Assembly: GCA_050084985.1 (NCBI GenBank)
Contig: JBITNC010000001.1
Span: 144,832,001 to 144,896,000 of the forward strand
Length of the DNA stretch: 64,000 nucleotides
Reading direction: 5' to 3'
From: Nageia nagi
Taxonomy: Eukaryota > Pinophyta
Part shown: positions 12,869 through 24,879 of the stretch, piece by piece
How positions within the stretch are numbered: position 1 is the first letter of the stretch
How the letters are laid out: the number at the start of each line of letters is the position of its first letter
Made by a program: the position numbers and the translations under genes
Notes under the pieces: model-generated
Seen by the model: only the letters and a program-made list of their open reading frames with translations
What the model was told of the DNA's origin: nothing
Database searches by the model: none

Positions 12869-14093
12869 TGTGTGATATGGATATCTTACCTTAAGTGTTA
12901 AGTTTTCCAAATATTTTCACTTATGAGATTGATCCACTATTGAAATTGTAATATGGTATTAAATAAAGGTTTTGATTTTTTAAAACACTCCATATTCGAT
13001 AAAATTATCTAAGGGTAACATCTTTATAATGAGTATTTGGAACACTCTCACTTTTAGGTGATGTTTAGAGATTTTCCTTTGGGCCTTGTGAAATTTTTAT
13101 GCCATGGAACCTATCAAATATGGATTAGTCATATTTGGGAAGGCATAACTTTTAATATAGATATCCAATTGAGTTGATTTTTTTTTCTTTAGATAGTGCT
13201 CAAAGATACCTTTCCAACGCGTATATGCATGCCTACCTTTATTAAATATTTGATCACCATCTAAGGTATTTTCTATATAACTATCAAAATTACCAATGCC
13301 AATGCTTATAGTAGCACCTGCATTGATGCCAACACTCGCACTAGTATTTGTGAGGAGTTATGATATGGTATTTTCAAGTTGACATATTTGGCATATTAGT
13401 ATAATGAGTTTTTATATGGGGATCAAAATATTGCATAGGAAGACTAATGCAAATGCTAATGAAGATCCAACCATTCACTTGATAGATCATGTGATGCCTA
13501 ACTTGTCACCCAACCTTTCACCTAAGTATACACCTAACATACCAATGTTTGTACTAAGGTCAATACCTATGTTGGAAAAATAGAACATGTACGGATGGAA
13601 GGTGATGTGTTTTGAGTCATTTTGATCCATTTTGAATTTACTGGGAGTTTGAAAAACCATGTGATTGCTCCAAGGATGTCAGTTTCTAGCTACATATCCT
13701 TGTGGAGACTTCATTTTGAATTAAGACAAGTTGTAGAGAAGAGAAGAAGTAAGCTAGAGAATGAATCATAACCTGTTACAGACTTGCTCATCATTGTTGT
13801 AGTTTATTTGCATATTGAGGGATTCAATTTTGTGTTGAGGATAAATTGAAGGATTGTAAATGATATTGTAAACCTGCTACATAATAGAATGATGGGCTTA
13901 ATTATGGCTACTATAGGGGATGTACTCTCACACTTAGAGGAACCACTTGTGTCAATTTTATGGATGCTTGAATGTGGTTCCATTCTTGTTTCTTATTGGC
14001 ATAAAATTGTAATTTCCATTTTCCAATTCTATGATTTTAAATATGTATATGATATTTTCTTTAAAGCTATATGTGTAATAAAATTATAGATCA
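12869..14093 (+). repeat. 3' LTR of the gypsy element with polypurine tract
   Basis: ATTGGGGA (12861-12868) acts as the polypurine tract and is followed by TGTGTGATATGG. The LTR ends TAGATCA at 14093. It is slightly longer than the 5' copy because of small insertions, for example around 13310-13350 and 13540-13570. Confidence 0.8.
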
Positions 14094-14734
14094 CTATAAC
14101 CTCTAGTTGTGTTAAGGGTAAATATTTTTAATGCTAATGTTGGCTCAACACATTACTAGAACTATGAGCCTCTAAAACTTGAACCCAAGCATCCATTCTC
14201 AAACTAAACGTTTCCACAAACAAGCCAAGCCCCATAGGTTAAAAGTCTTTGTATTATTAAAATACAAGTGCATTTACAATAAAAAGTACAATAGGTGGCT
14301 ACCACACACCCTCACATGGAAATCATTACGTCAAGAGGCATCAACAATGGTAGCCAAGGGGAGAGCATGAACCCAAATATTCGGTTGTCAAAATTAAAAA
14401 TAAAAATTATCCAACTAATAAATTTAATATTATAAAAATTAACTCTAATAAATTTATAATTATAGTAGTTAAACTATATTTTAAAAATATTGAAACTATT
14501 AAAACATTCAAATAAATAATTAAACATTTAAAAATACTAATAAAAATGGGCAGACATTAAAAAACTAATCCACAAATCTTTTCTTATATTTAATTTTTGT
14601 TTCATATTTAATTATTATTATATACTATTTATTATTTTTTTTTATAAGTAATGTGTGAGATATTTATTTCATTTTTATTTATAGTTTTGTTATAATTTTA
14701 TTTAATAATATTTTATGTGAAGTATAAATACATT
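14094..14734. other. Intergenic, AT-rich, no gene seen
   Basis: The first 290 bases are moderately complex with no supported frame. From 14380 the sequence becomes very AT-rich (ATTAAA-type runs). Nothing coding is visible. Confidence 0.5.
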
Positions 14735-14859
14735 TAAGATAGATGCCTTGAGAATGATACCTTTCAATATTTTGTAGATATATATTTAGGATATCTAAAC
14801 TAGTACCAACCCTTCATCGAGGTAGGACAATAAAACAAAAACCATTATTATTTGCAATA

Positions 14860-15195
14860 ACGATCTACAACTATTAACTACTAATTACTAGTCATGGCTT
14901 ATCAATAAACCTACAAGTAGGTGGGGTGTTCTCATCACAAATATTCTACGAGGTATTGTGAGAGATCAAGATAATCCATCCCGATCTATCTTGCAATTTC
15001 TCCTAACTTTTATTATTGTCTTAACCAACCAAGGGCTTTGTTATCACTAGGTGCACATCCCACCCTCCTTCATGATAACGTAAACTGGTACTTTCCATAG
15101 CCTAGCCTCCTCCATGATAAGATGAGTTATTTTCCAAATATAAGAGACAGTTCTTCCAAAATGCACTACCATAACGATTAATCTACCTCCAAAAT
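14860..15195 (+). repeat. Dispersed repeat copy, related to 22030-22400
   Basis: Both copies share ATGGCTTATCAA, AGGTGGGGT, GAGAGAT..GATAATCCAT, TTGCAATTT.TCCTAA, CATCC.A.CCTCCTTCA.GAT and AGTTCTTCCAAAAT.CAC in the same order. Identity is roughly 75-80% by eye. No inverted ends or ORF are visible, so the class is unknown. Confidence 0.7.
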
Positions 15196-15679
15196 ATTTA
15201 AGCTAATCATAATGAGATCACAAGGGCTCATTAATCAAAGTAAACTATCATGATCCAACTAGCATTTGAAGAAGAAAAACTTAACAAAAATTAGATTAAA
15301 AAATATAAAAAAATAATTATTATAATATAAAATTTTAACATTAAATTGAAAAATACAAGATATCATCAACTTCTATTCAAAATCATGAACATCAAATAAA
15401 AACATTAAATTTTAAGGAGTAATAAATTAATATATACAACGCATGGATGAAAAACACTCAACCTCATCAATGACTAAAGTTTAGAACCATGAACATCAAA
15501 TAAAATCATTAAAATTGAATATCTACTATTTTAATATGAACTAATATATACAAGGCAGTGTGGAGTAATTCAACGTTAAATCCTAAAATAAATAAAACAA
15601 TTACACTGGCATGGCTGAGCATTCTAATTCTACAATCCAGTCGGCCTAGATCTTGCACCCAGCTCTATGTAAAATTTAG

Positions 15680-15688
15680 TATATAAAA
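15680..15688 (+). promoter_or_regulatory. TATA box of glutaredoxin-like pseudogene, copy B
   Basis: TATATAAAA lies 76 bases before the ATG at 15756, at the same spacing as in copy A. A transcription start near 15710 would be expected. Confidence 0.5.
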
Positions 15689-15755
15689 ATGCAGTACTAA
15701 AAGTAGATAGAAGCAAATCTGGAAATTTACATGAATGCTATAGGAACACAGTAAA

Positions 15756-16361
15756 ATGAAGTTTTCACTGAAAAATAGTTTTGCAAGCTTTTCAAGCGGG
15801 GACACCAAGTAACAGACAAACCTCTGAAACATTCTTCTGTCACAAAGCATATAGTTCTCTACTACACCACCTCAACTATTGTTGGAGAAGTTTTCATGCG
15901 TTGCTCTTTGGCCATTGACATTCTCAGAAATCTGAATTTGTTTTTCGAAGAGAGAGATGTTTTCATGAGTCCCAATAACCTGAATGAGTTAAAAAGAGAT
16001 ATTTGGAAGGAAGGTGACTCTCCCTCAGTTGTTTGTGAATGGGGAATATGTTGGAGGGTATGAAAGAATGATGGAGCTCAATAAATCTGGACAACTCAAT
16101 AAGATAGTTAGAGATCATATCTGTAAGGGTCGTAAGAAAGTATGCGGTGTATGTGGCGATTTGAGACACATAACATGCTTGTTTTGTAGGGGAAGTAAGC
16201 GAATTTTCAAGCCTGCCAAGCAGGAAATGACGAAGTGTAATATCTGTAATGAGTATGGATTGTTGCCATGTACAATTTGTTTCTTGGGAGCACAAGACCC
16301 CCAAAATGTAGACAATAATCTTCTCCTCACTTGGATAAATTCAGGTACAAAGCTCCCATAA
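15756..16361 (+). pseudogene. Glutaredoxin-like protein with Cys-rich C-terminal tail, copy B, two frameshifts
   Basis: Plant glutaredoxin-like family with a C-terminal four-CxxC zinc-finger-like tail; family members are thought to act in thiol redox or metal-linked regulation. Three segments in two frames are needed. ATG 15756 reads MKFSLKNSFASF in frame 0, which ends at TAA 15810. The next segment is read in another frame from about 15783: HIVLYYTTSTIV, then RCSLAIDILRNLNLFFEERDV, then LNELKRDIWKEG. The last runs back in frame 0 from about 16008: VTLPQLFVNGEYVGG with the cis-Pro. In the tail the four CxxC pairs are CGVC, CLFC, CNIC and CTIC, and it stops at 16361. Comparison with copy A shows one G missing near 15779; the second shift (an apparent extra base near 16005-16014) has no copy A counterpart. 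The active-site Cys is absent (STIV). Upstream coding is short against typical members. Sequencing error at both sites would make it a gene, but copy A is also broken. Confidence 0.85.
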
Positions 16362-18194
16362 TAACAGCAGCAGGTCTTGAATAAAATTAACTTAGCACAA
16401 ACTCTTTTTTGTTTTGCATAAATTGGCTCTCTCTGAATCGATTCATCTGTCATGGTAAAACCGATCTTGCGACCATGATGTTAGTTTTTTTGGCTCGCAG
16501 CTGTGAAATTTAATAAATACTAAATAGCATTATCTTTCGAAGCAATTACGAAATTTATCTATAGATGTTTGCAGAATTATGTTAACCATTCTTGCGTATC
16601 TGCTGTTCATGTGTGAATTCAAAATATATTTACAACTCATGTAAGAATTCTTGAGCGATATTCCAACATCCAATGACAAATATGCTGGCAATTTGTCTTT
16701 TTAATATTTGCAATGGCAAAGTATTAATAATGTATTGAACATCTTATTTATAGATGATTTGTGAAGATGTTTGTAATGTTTAATAATTATTCTTTTAATA
16801 ATTTTATCTAAAATATATATATTTGGAGGGATGTGGGGTGGGTGTTATATTTGATTTTGTATTCTAAATCTATTATAACTTTAATTTTTTAAAATGTTTT
16901 AACTATTTTAATAATAATTTTTATAAATAATGAGTTTGGGTTATTTTTTGTTTGATAAATAATAAATAGTGAAAAATAAAATATTTTATTTTTTTAAACA
17001 TTCAAACATAAATTATCCAAAGTTTTACGTAAAAAAAATAATTTAATCATAAATAATTACAAGAAAATTAGGTTCAAAAAATGTTCTATGAAAATTTGAA
17101 AATATTGTAAAAAACTTTGATATAATATATGAGAACCAAAATATAAATTATAAAATAATGTTAAATATTTTTATTCAATCAAATTTAATAATTTATTATT
17201 ATAAAAATATAATAAATAAAAAATAATGTATATGAATAAATACTATGACGTATTTTAAGAGGATGGTATAAAGGAACATTTAATTTGTCACCATGGTAGT
17301 AAGCACAATGACATTTGTAAGGAATATTTTTAACGATTGTAAATATTTCTATAATTCATTTTTTATCTTAACATCATGCAAGATAGATAATTTTTTAAAA
17401 CTGTTAATATTATGTTTACTTGTTTTAGAAAATTGTCAAAAAAAAATTATATATATATATATATATTATTATGATTAGGTGATAAACTTGAGCATTTAAT
17501 TTTCTCACATACTCATTTTAGTTTGCACACAATGTGCATGATGCTTGGATTATTATTTGGTTAGGTGATTTTAATGGTCTATCATTTTTCTTTAAAGGAG
17601 ATGGTGATTGGGGTTTGGACTCTGATTTTCATTTCAACAAAGTTTACCTTGTAATATTTTTCTTAACAAACCTATTGCTGGGTTCGATCTTGGGTAAGAT
17701 ATTTCTTCACTGTACATTTTAGTTTTTCAGTTTGATGCTCAAGTTTTGGTTTTCCAATACATAAGCAAGTTTTGACAAAATTTTTGAGCAACTCATAATT
17801 AAGTTTTTTTAAATTTGATCTTAATATTTATATACTAAAAGTTATTGTTAGTTATTTCATTTTTTTTTTAGAATTGTTACAATTAAGATAGCAAAGTACA
17901 TTTTTTTACAATGTTTTAGAGGTTTTGATGCATATAAACTTCTTTCCTTATACTTTCATATTAGTTAAGTCCTTCCTTGCATCTTCTAAATTACAACTGA
18001 TAACAAAACTAAAAATAGAAATATTACTTATGTTATTCCTTTGAAGATCTTATAAATAAGAATTTATTAAAGATTCTATAAAATCTCATAAACAAGAACT
18101 TCTTAAAGATTCTATAAAAACTAAATCTCTATCTTTAATTTATTATTTTATGAATTAAGTAACCATCGTTTGAAAGTATACCATTAATCAATTT
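16362..18194. other. AT-rich intergenic region, no gene seen
   Basis: The first 400 bases after the pseudogene keep ordinary complexity and may be its old 3' region. From 16800 on the sequence is mostly AT runs, with a (TA)n stretch at about 17446-17468. Short ORFs such as 17534-17722 show no family motif beyond chance. Confidence 0.6.
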
Positions 18195-18424
18195 AATAAT
18201 GTTTCAAGAATTTCTCTCATTGATATTATATCTATTCCAAGGAGCTTTATTACATGATTCTGTATTGTGCTTAACCTTTCTAATATATGAGTTTGGAACA
18301 ACCAAAACAAATAATGTTTCAAGAATTTCTCTCATTGATATTATATCTATTCCAAAGAACTTTATTACATGATTCTGTATTGTTCTTAACCTTTCTAATA
18401 TATGGGTTTGGAACAACCAAAACA
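18195..18424. repeat. Tandem duplication, two 115-bp units
   Basis: 18195-18309 and 18310-18424 differ at only a few positions. Both run from AATAATGTTTCAAG to GGAACAACCAAAACA. The near identity indicates a fairly recent duplication, perhaps by slippage or unequal exchange. Confidence 0.95.
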
Positions 18425-19951
18425 AACCCATGAAGACTTTTAGAATTAATCAATGAGCTTGTAACATGTGAACGGTTCAAATTTTAATCACCCCTAGATT
18501 TAGAATTAATTCCTACCGTGGATGCGATTTTTTGACCTAATGGATCTCTTTTAAGTATTATACTATAGGAAAAGGTATGCTTCAGGTCTGTCGCTTCAGT
18601 CGTGCCAATATGGGGTTCGAACCGATTCCAGTCCCTTTTTTCTTTAGAGTTTATAATCTTCAATGAGTCAATCATCAGTCTTCTCCCAACACAACAACGC
18701 GACCAACTCTTAGATGAATCTCCAACCTGAAAAGATCTCCGCCATGGCACCTTCATTTGACTACACATAAATCAGTTCTCCTAACGTTGAAGCTCCAGTT
18801 CGGACATAAGTAAAATCATTCTTCCTTGCATTCAAACTCCTCCTTAGGTATCCATTCCTAGGATTTCCTCATGCCTTCAGTTCCTCTCTTTCTTGCTATA
18901 TTTCATCGCTGCATTTAGTTCTTTTCTATTCAACATCATCTTCTCTCCTTCGTACATGTCCTCCCTTGAGCTCCTCATGCCTATAGATTTTGAACTCCTC
19001 TACCCACTCATTGCTTCATCATTATTGGTCAATAGATTACCACTTTCTTCTCTACCAACAGTCACTCTTTCTCTGGCTTCTGGTTGATATCCGAAATGAT
19101 CAGCATACATGTAATCTCATTAATACCTTTAGCAGTCAACTTCTATTATTGTTATGTAATTTCAAATTTTCTTTTAGTGCTGCAACAAGACTAAGAAACT
19201 ATATGCATTGATAATAAAAATATAACAACCATAGATGAATTGGACTACTTGACAAAGCGACACTTTCACATTGTGTCATAAATAAACTCTTTAGAACAAT
19301 GAAAGCATATAAACGACGTTATTTCAACTGGGTCTTAAACGAAGAACACATGAACAAATATGAAAAATAATAACCGCTAAAAAGAACATATATGATAAAC
19401 ATTAATTGTTGGAACCACAAAAGCTATACTACCATCAACTTGGGTAATTAATAACCTAACTAAAATAATATGCTCATACATCATCTTTTAGAGTCTACAT
19501 GCTACTTTGAAAGTTGAATACCTACCATTGCAATTTATGGACTTGTTAAACACAAAATTTATCCAAATGAGGTATTGTCTTATTGCTCTAGTACGTACAA
19601 GACATTCTGAAAAGCTCAATGCAATGTTGGCTTAGTAAAATGTTCCTTAATATTTTTATCAAAACTAATTCAGAAATGGAAAGAGGGATCCATGTAGTTG
19701 GATCAACTCTTTAAAATAATTTACTGTAAATAGAATATGTTTCCATGCTTGATACAAACTATAAAATGTACCATTTCATAGAAGTATTTTAAAAATAAAT
19801 TATGAATGAGGAGGTTCTTACTCACGTTTTAAGACAACTTGAAAAATAGGAAATGTTCATGTTCATAGTTGCATGTTTTGATATATTTTATTAATTTTAT
19901 TGTTCTTCTCGTAACATGTCTTGAAATTATTTCATACAACAAATATTTTTT
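18425..19951. other. Intergenic; a less decayed, CpG-containing patch at 18480-18900
   Basis: 18480-18900 is richer in C, G and CpG than its surroundings and has a 95-codon minus-strand open frame (18768-18484) with no recognisable motif. The rest to 19951 is AT-rich without coding signal. The patch may be a younger insertion or a remnant of a gene's 5' region; function not recognised. Confidence 0.4.
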
Positions 19952-21175
19952 AGTAATGCAATTTTAAAATTTATAAAATATTTTCTACTTCATTTTTTTT
20001 TCAATTAATATAATTACTAAGATAGACTAGCATTGTATGAATATCTTTAATCTTAGAAATATTCTATATGTTTTCATCAAGAATTTTAGTGTTTCTATAC
20101 CTTATTCATGTATATATAGAGGTTTAGCTTGGTGAAAAAGATTATTTCTTAGAATTTAATTCCTCTGTCCCATTCATTTCGTCAATTTCTTCATTTTGCA
20201 TAACAAGCATCTTGTAATATTACTTTATTCTAGAAATCCTTATATTATTTAAGCGAATAATATTTAAGGTCAACCTTTTTTTATTGGTTTATATCCAATA
20301 ACATAAAGCAAAAACATAACCCTAGAAGCCATAGATAAAACATCAAGCATCGATTAATTGAGTACTCATAAAGGGGCACATTTAGTTTTATATTTTCTTA
20401 TGGTTTGAAGATAGGTTTATAGGTACATTTAGTTTTGTATTTGCTCTACATAACCTCTGTATTATAGATCAAATTCAACTGCATACATGTGTTGGGAAGG
20501 TTCTAATGTACGTGGAATCCTAATTATGGACAAATATAGAGCTTCAATTAAATAAATAGGTTTTGCTAGTGTAATTTTAAAATTTATTGAGAGCATCACA
20601 AAAAGCAAAATGTTTTCTACTCTGTTTTCCTTTTCAATTAATACAATTACTAACAAAGCCTAACATTGTATGAATATCTTTAATCTTAGAAATATTTTAG
20701 ATGTTTTCATCAAGAATTTTACTATTTTTATACCTTTTTATGGATATATAGAGGTTTAGCTTGGTGCAAAATATTATTTCTAGGAATTTAATTCCTATTT
20801 ACCATTCATTTTGCCAATTTATTCATTTTGTAGAATAAGTATCTTGTAATATTATTTGATTCTATAAATTCTTATATAATTTAATCGAATAATATTTGAG
20901 ATCAATAATTTTTTATTGGTTTATATCCAACAACATTAAGGAAAAATATAGCCTTAAAAGCCACATACAAAGCATCAATAATTGATCAATTTAGTACTAG
21001 CAAAGGGGCACATTTAGTTTTGTATTTTCTTATGGTTTGAAGGATAGGTTCATGGGTGTATTCAATTTTATGTTTGCTCTACATAACCTATGTATTATAG
21101 ATCAACTTATAGTACATAAATGTGTTGGGAAGGCACTAATTTTGGTGGAATCCTAACTAGGCAAAAATATATAGC
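19952..21175. repeat. Tandem duplication, two units of about 610 bp
   Basis: Unit 1 (about 19952-20560) and unit 2 (about 20562-21175) align through their length. Shared landmarks are GTATGAATATCTTTAATC, ATATAGAGGTTTAGCTTGG, ATTGGTTTATATCCAA, AAAGGGGCACATTTAGTTTT and TGTGTTGGGAAGG. Identity is roughly 85% by eye. No ORF is shared between the units, and no TG...CA ends were found. Confidence 0.85.
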
Positions 21176-22029
21176 TTTAATTACAAGGAAAAATTGAAGT
21201 TTCAGTGTACTACAATAAGGGATATCACATTATAACTAGGTTGATTGGCTAGTTAATCATATCCAAAATTGTGCTTGCTACCTATTTTTAGAGAAGGATT
21301 GGTTGATATTATAATGTGTAATTGAGTACATGGGATAAGTTTTCCTTTATGGGAGATAGAAGATATAGTGCTCAACAATAACATGAGACATAATAAATAT
21401 GGAGAATTTGATTCCACATGTAGTTTCAAAAAATAGTGATACATACATAGTGGGAAATTAGTGAATTATTGATATAATATTTTAAAATATTATTCAATTT
21501 GCTCATTTCTTAATGAATATTAATTTTTACAATATTATTTACTAATTTCTATATATTCTATATACGATTGGATAGTGCAAGTATAGTATTGTAAGGTAGT
21601 TGAATACCAAGTTTGAAAATGTTGTTATTTTTAATCATTTTTTCACTTTGAAGAGATATTATTTGCAACATTACATTTTTTATATAAATATAATTCACTC
21701 CATATTAGGAGTCATCATTCTAGGAAAATTTAAATAATGAGATACAAATTTTGATTGGCAAAGTCTTGAACCATTATAATTCCAATGAAGATATCAAGAG
21801 ATAAAACTACTATGGGGTATTAAAAATTGATCAAAGCTTTTTGAACATTTTTTGGTAAAATGGTATGTTTTAAAAAAGGTTTATTGTTTATTATATAAGG
21901 GTTTACCATGAGGGGTCTAATAAATAAAAAGAGAAGATGGTAAATTTTAAAAATAGGGGGATTTTTAATAAGCCCATGGATGCATATGTTTTGAAGGTTT
22001 TGTACTAAGTGAAACCACGTGGAAACCAC
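21176..22029. other. AT-rich intergenic region, no gene seen
   Basis: No supported frame, RNA gene or repeat family is visible. Two open minus-strand frames of 63-69 codons have no motif and are probably chance. Confidence 0.5.
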
Positions 22030-22400
22030 TAACTAAGTATTAAATACTAATTATTAATCATGGCTTATCAAGAGACATGAAAATAGGTGGGGTACCCTAC
22101 TCATCATGGATGTTCTACTAGGTGTTATGAGAGATTAGGATAATCCATATCGAAATGTATTGCAATTTATCCTAATCACTATTATTTTCCTAACTAACCA
22201 ATGGATTTGACATTGCTAGAAACACATCCTAGCCTCCTTCACGATGAGATCAACTAGCACTTTTCATAACCTGACCTTCTCCAAGATGAGATAAATTGTT
22301 TTCCACATATTTCACTTGCATATTGAGATGTATCTATACAAAGAGGTAGTTCTTCCAAAATACACAACCATAATTATTAATCTTCCTCTAAAACATGTAT
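22030..22400 (+). repeat. Dispersed repeat copy, related to 14860-15195
   Basis: Same order of blocks as the copy near 14860, with an extra 30 or so bases around 22310-22345. Both ends fade into AT-rich DNA. Confidence 0.7.
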
Positions 22401-23270
22401 TAGAATATGAAGGAAGTACTTTGAAAAGTTTTAAATATATATATTCAATCATCTTTCAATTAATGAAATTCATCTTATTAACCAAAATATATCTTACATA
22501 TTGCATTTCTTCTTAAATTATTAACTTAGATTAATTTAATTTATCAAAATAATATATTATAATGTTAGTGGTTATATATAATATATATCAAAAAAAGGTA
22601 AAATTTAGTTAGAACAAGAGAAAAGAATAATATTATAGTGTCATTTTATGTTACAGTGCTTATTGTAACATAATAATAAGATATAACTTTCCTATTCTAG
22701 TTATTCTTTGAACTATCTTATATAATGATAAAACATTTTTTGGTGATCGTGATATCCAATAATAGTTTCAAATACTTATTTTTCTTTAATAACTAACTTA
22801 AAATATATTATTTTAAAGGATGCATCATCATTCAATAATAGCATGTTATTTCTCTCATCATGTAGCTTCTTTTCATGTTCTTCTCTTGTATAATCACCAA
22901 TCCATGGTGTTTGCTAATAGATATTTATTATATTCCATATGTCTCTCTTATTTGAATTTTTTTAACCATTATAAACCTTTGATATGATCTTCCACTTATT
23001 CTTAATAATATTTTATGAGATTTCTTTATTGTCAATTTCAATATTAGGCTTATTATATTTTTTTAATGTTCTCAACTATAATTCTATTATTTACTTACAA
23101 AGAATTATAATTGAAGAAAAATTCATTTATTATGATATCCTCATCATCATGTTTGATTCTATCTACATATTATAAAATATATTTGTACAATAATAATTCC
23201 AACTTACAAAAGTCAACATATTTTTTGAGTTATGATTCAATATGAAAAATTATGGCAAGAACCTCATAAT
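22401..23270. other. Very AT-rich intergenic region, no gene seen
   Basis: Long AT runs. Short open frames (22316-22516, 22984-23175) are Ile/Leu/Phe/Tyr-rich, as expected from AT-rich noncoding DNA. Confidence 0.55.
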
Positions 23271-23480
23271 GGGTGAACGCAAGAAGTTGGGTCCACTTTA
23301 AGAGGAAGTGTAGAGTAAAAATTTAGGGTTGAAAATATTGGGATCTTGATATGAAACAAATTGGGGTCTCAAAATACTAAGACATATCAGGATCCTGATA
23401 TTTTAAACTTAAATACCTTATCATAGGCCATGAAGCTCAATTTCTAGCTTCATAACCTGCATATTTTGGGATCCTAATTT
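23271..23480 (-). mobile_element. Fragment of the TIR DNA element (copy 3, one end only)
   Basis: Starts GGGTGAACGCAAGAAGTTGG, then GTCCACTTTAAGAGGAAGTG, matching the right-hand end of copy 1 read in reverse complement. It continues with the GGGATCTTGATAT and TATCAGGATCCTGATATTTT motifs seen in the other copies. No opposite terminus was found, and similarity is lost by about 23480. Confidence 0.65.
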
Positions 23481-23703
23481 GACTACCTTCAGACCCACCA
23501 ACTACCTCAAAATTCTCTCTACATTGTCCAGGTTAGTGGTCCAACCCATCTACTATTATTTTTTATTAAAATATCATTTTGTTCATAATTTTGTTAAGAG
23601 AAAATAGTAGAAAGTAGGTTTTTTTTGTTAAAATGTGTAGTTTTTTTCATAATTTTGTTAAAATATATTTCATGGTTCTTTTGTTTGTTTAAATGTCATA
23701 TAA

Positions 23704-23779
23704 AATAAACCTAGACTCCATCTAAAACTAGACTATAAGAGAATAAACCTAGACTCCATCTAAAACTAGACTTAATTAT
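23704..23779. repeat. Tandem duplication, two 38-bp units
   Basis: AATAAACCTAGACTCCATCT followed by AAAACTAGACT occurs at 23704 and again at 23742, almost identical. Confidence 0.9.
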
Positions 23780-24879
23780 ACAATGATTCTCTCTCAAAAA
23801 GCCTTCATAATCAAAATCTCATGTGTTAAGAATGATTAAGTAGTTTTTCACTCTCCATTATCATTTTTTGATAATATTTTAAAATGATTAAAATAATGAA
23901 ATTTATTACAATAAAATAATACTTATATCTAGTACTTTTGGTCATTTGATTTTATCTCTCCTCTTGTATTAATTTTTTGGCTAACTCCCTTAACAATATT
24001 TTATTAGGATTATTTTAAAATTTGACATTAAGTTTAATTATAACTTTAAATATCTAAAATACCTAACTCCTAACAACCAAATATTCTCAAACAATAAATA
24101 TTTCCATAATATTTATTATAATGGGAAGATCCTACAAAAAGGGTACTAATTAGCATTTAGTTTGAGAGTAGTTAAAACAATTAGTAGACTAACCATTGAG
24201 TCCATCATATACCTCATGCCATCAACCAATATCATGACTTCTTGTAATAACCCATTTTGCTAAGTATGTTTAAAGAACTTGATTAATACGTAATACTAGA
24301 AATTAAGTTTTGCATATATGAATTAGATAAAGTTGATATAAATATATGTTTATGAGTATTATGTTGTGATATTATTAATTGCATTAATATTTGCATTATA
24401 GGAGCAACTTTATGTATAATAATGTGAATTAGAAATCATGATTGATTAGTTGGATACAATGTTTAACATTTGATCATACATAATTAATGTCATACTTATG
24501 AGAATGCATGAAATATTCACTTGATACTTTGAGTTATTAACAAATTTCAAATCTAAACCTTAATGATGATTTTGTTGATCTACTGAGAGTGCATGGTAGA
24601 TATTGACATCTCCTAAAATCATAGTTTTTATTATTCTAATTTTATTAGATATATTAATATTATATTACAAGACAAAATAATTGGAAAGAAAAAAATTAAT
24701 GACCTAATACATATTAGGTAAGATTTTAATTGAGATATATTACATTATTTAATTAGAATAATTTTTAATTAATGAAAGTTACCATTATGGAATTCTACTT
24801 GCCTTCTCAAATTAACAATTGGTGTGTAATTGGTGGTACTTTTCTTGTGACAAAGTCTTAAGCTTCACCATTATGCATG
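23780..24879. other. AT-rich region, no gene seen
   Basis: No motif supported. It may include the 3' end or LTR of the minus-strand gypsy remnant that follows, but no LTR pair could be matched. Confidence 0.45.

Larger units (their letters stand above)
6193..14093 (+). mobile_element. Decayed Ty3/gypsy element (chromovirus-like) with both LTRs
   Basis: Two direct repeats of about 1.2 kb (6193-7375 and 12869-14093) bracket a gag-pol remnant. A primer binding site resembling that for initiator-Met tRNA follows the left LTR, and a G-rich tract precedes the right one. Order is gag, zinc knuckle, protease, RT, RNase H, integrase, then a chromodomain-like end. A TIR element of about 1 kb is nested in the integrase. 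No convincing target-site duplication is visible (ATCTT on the left, CTATA on the right). LTR divergence is considerable, so the insertion is old. Confidence 0.85.
14735..15884 (+). repeat. Duplicated block, copy B (glutaredoxin-like locus 5' region)
   Basis: Partner of copy A at about 5150-5917. It begins with a GATATATATTTAGGATATCTAA block and continues through the TATA box into the coding region. Copy B has an extra segment, about 14800-15195, that instead matches a dispersed repeat at 22030-22400. That segment is either an insertion here or a loss in copy A. Confidence 0.85.

Noticed and set aside
17534-17722. GDFN motif suggesting a LINE endonuclease
   Set aside because: Only four residues match and no other endonuclease or RT block is nearby.
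18614-18623. GGTTCGAACC, tRNA T-loop-like
   Set aside because: No D arm, anticodon arm or acceptor stem could be placed around it.
18484-18768. 95-codon minus-strand ORF
   Set aside because: No recognisable domain; kept only as a remark on base composition.
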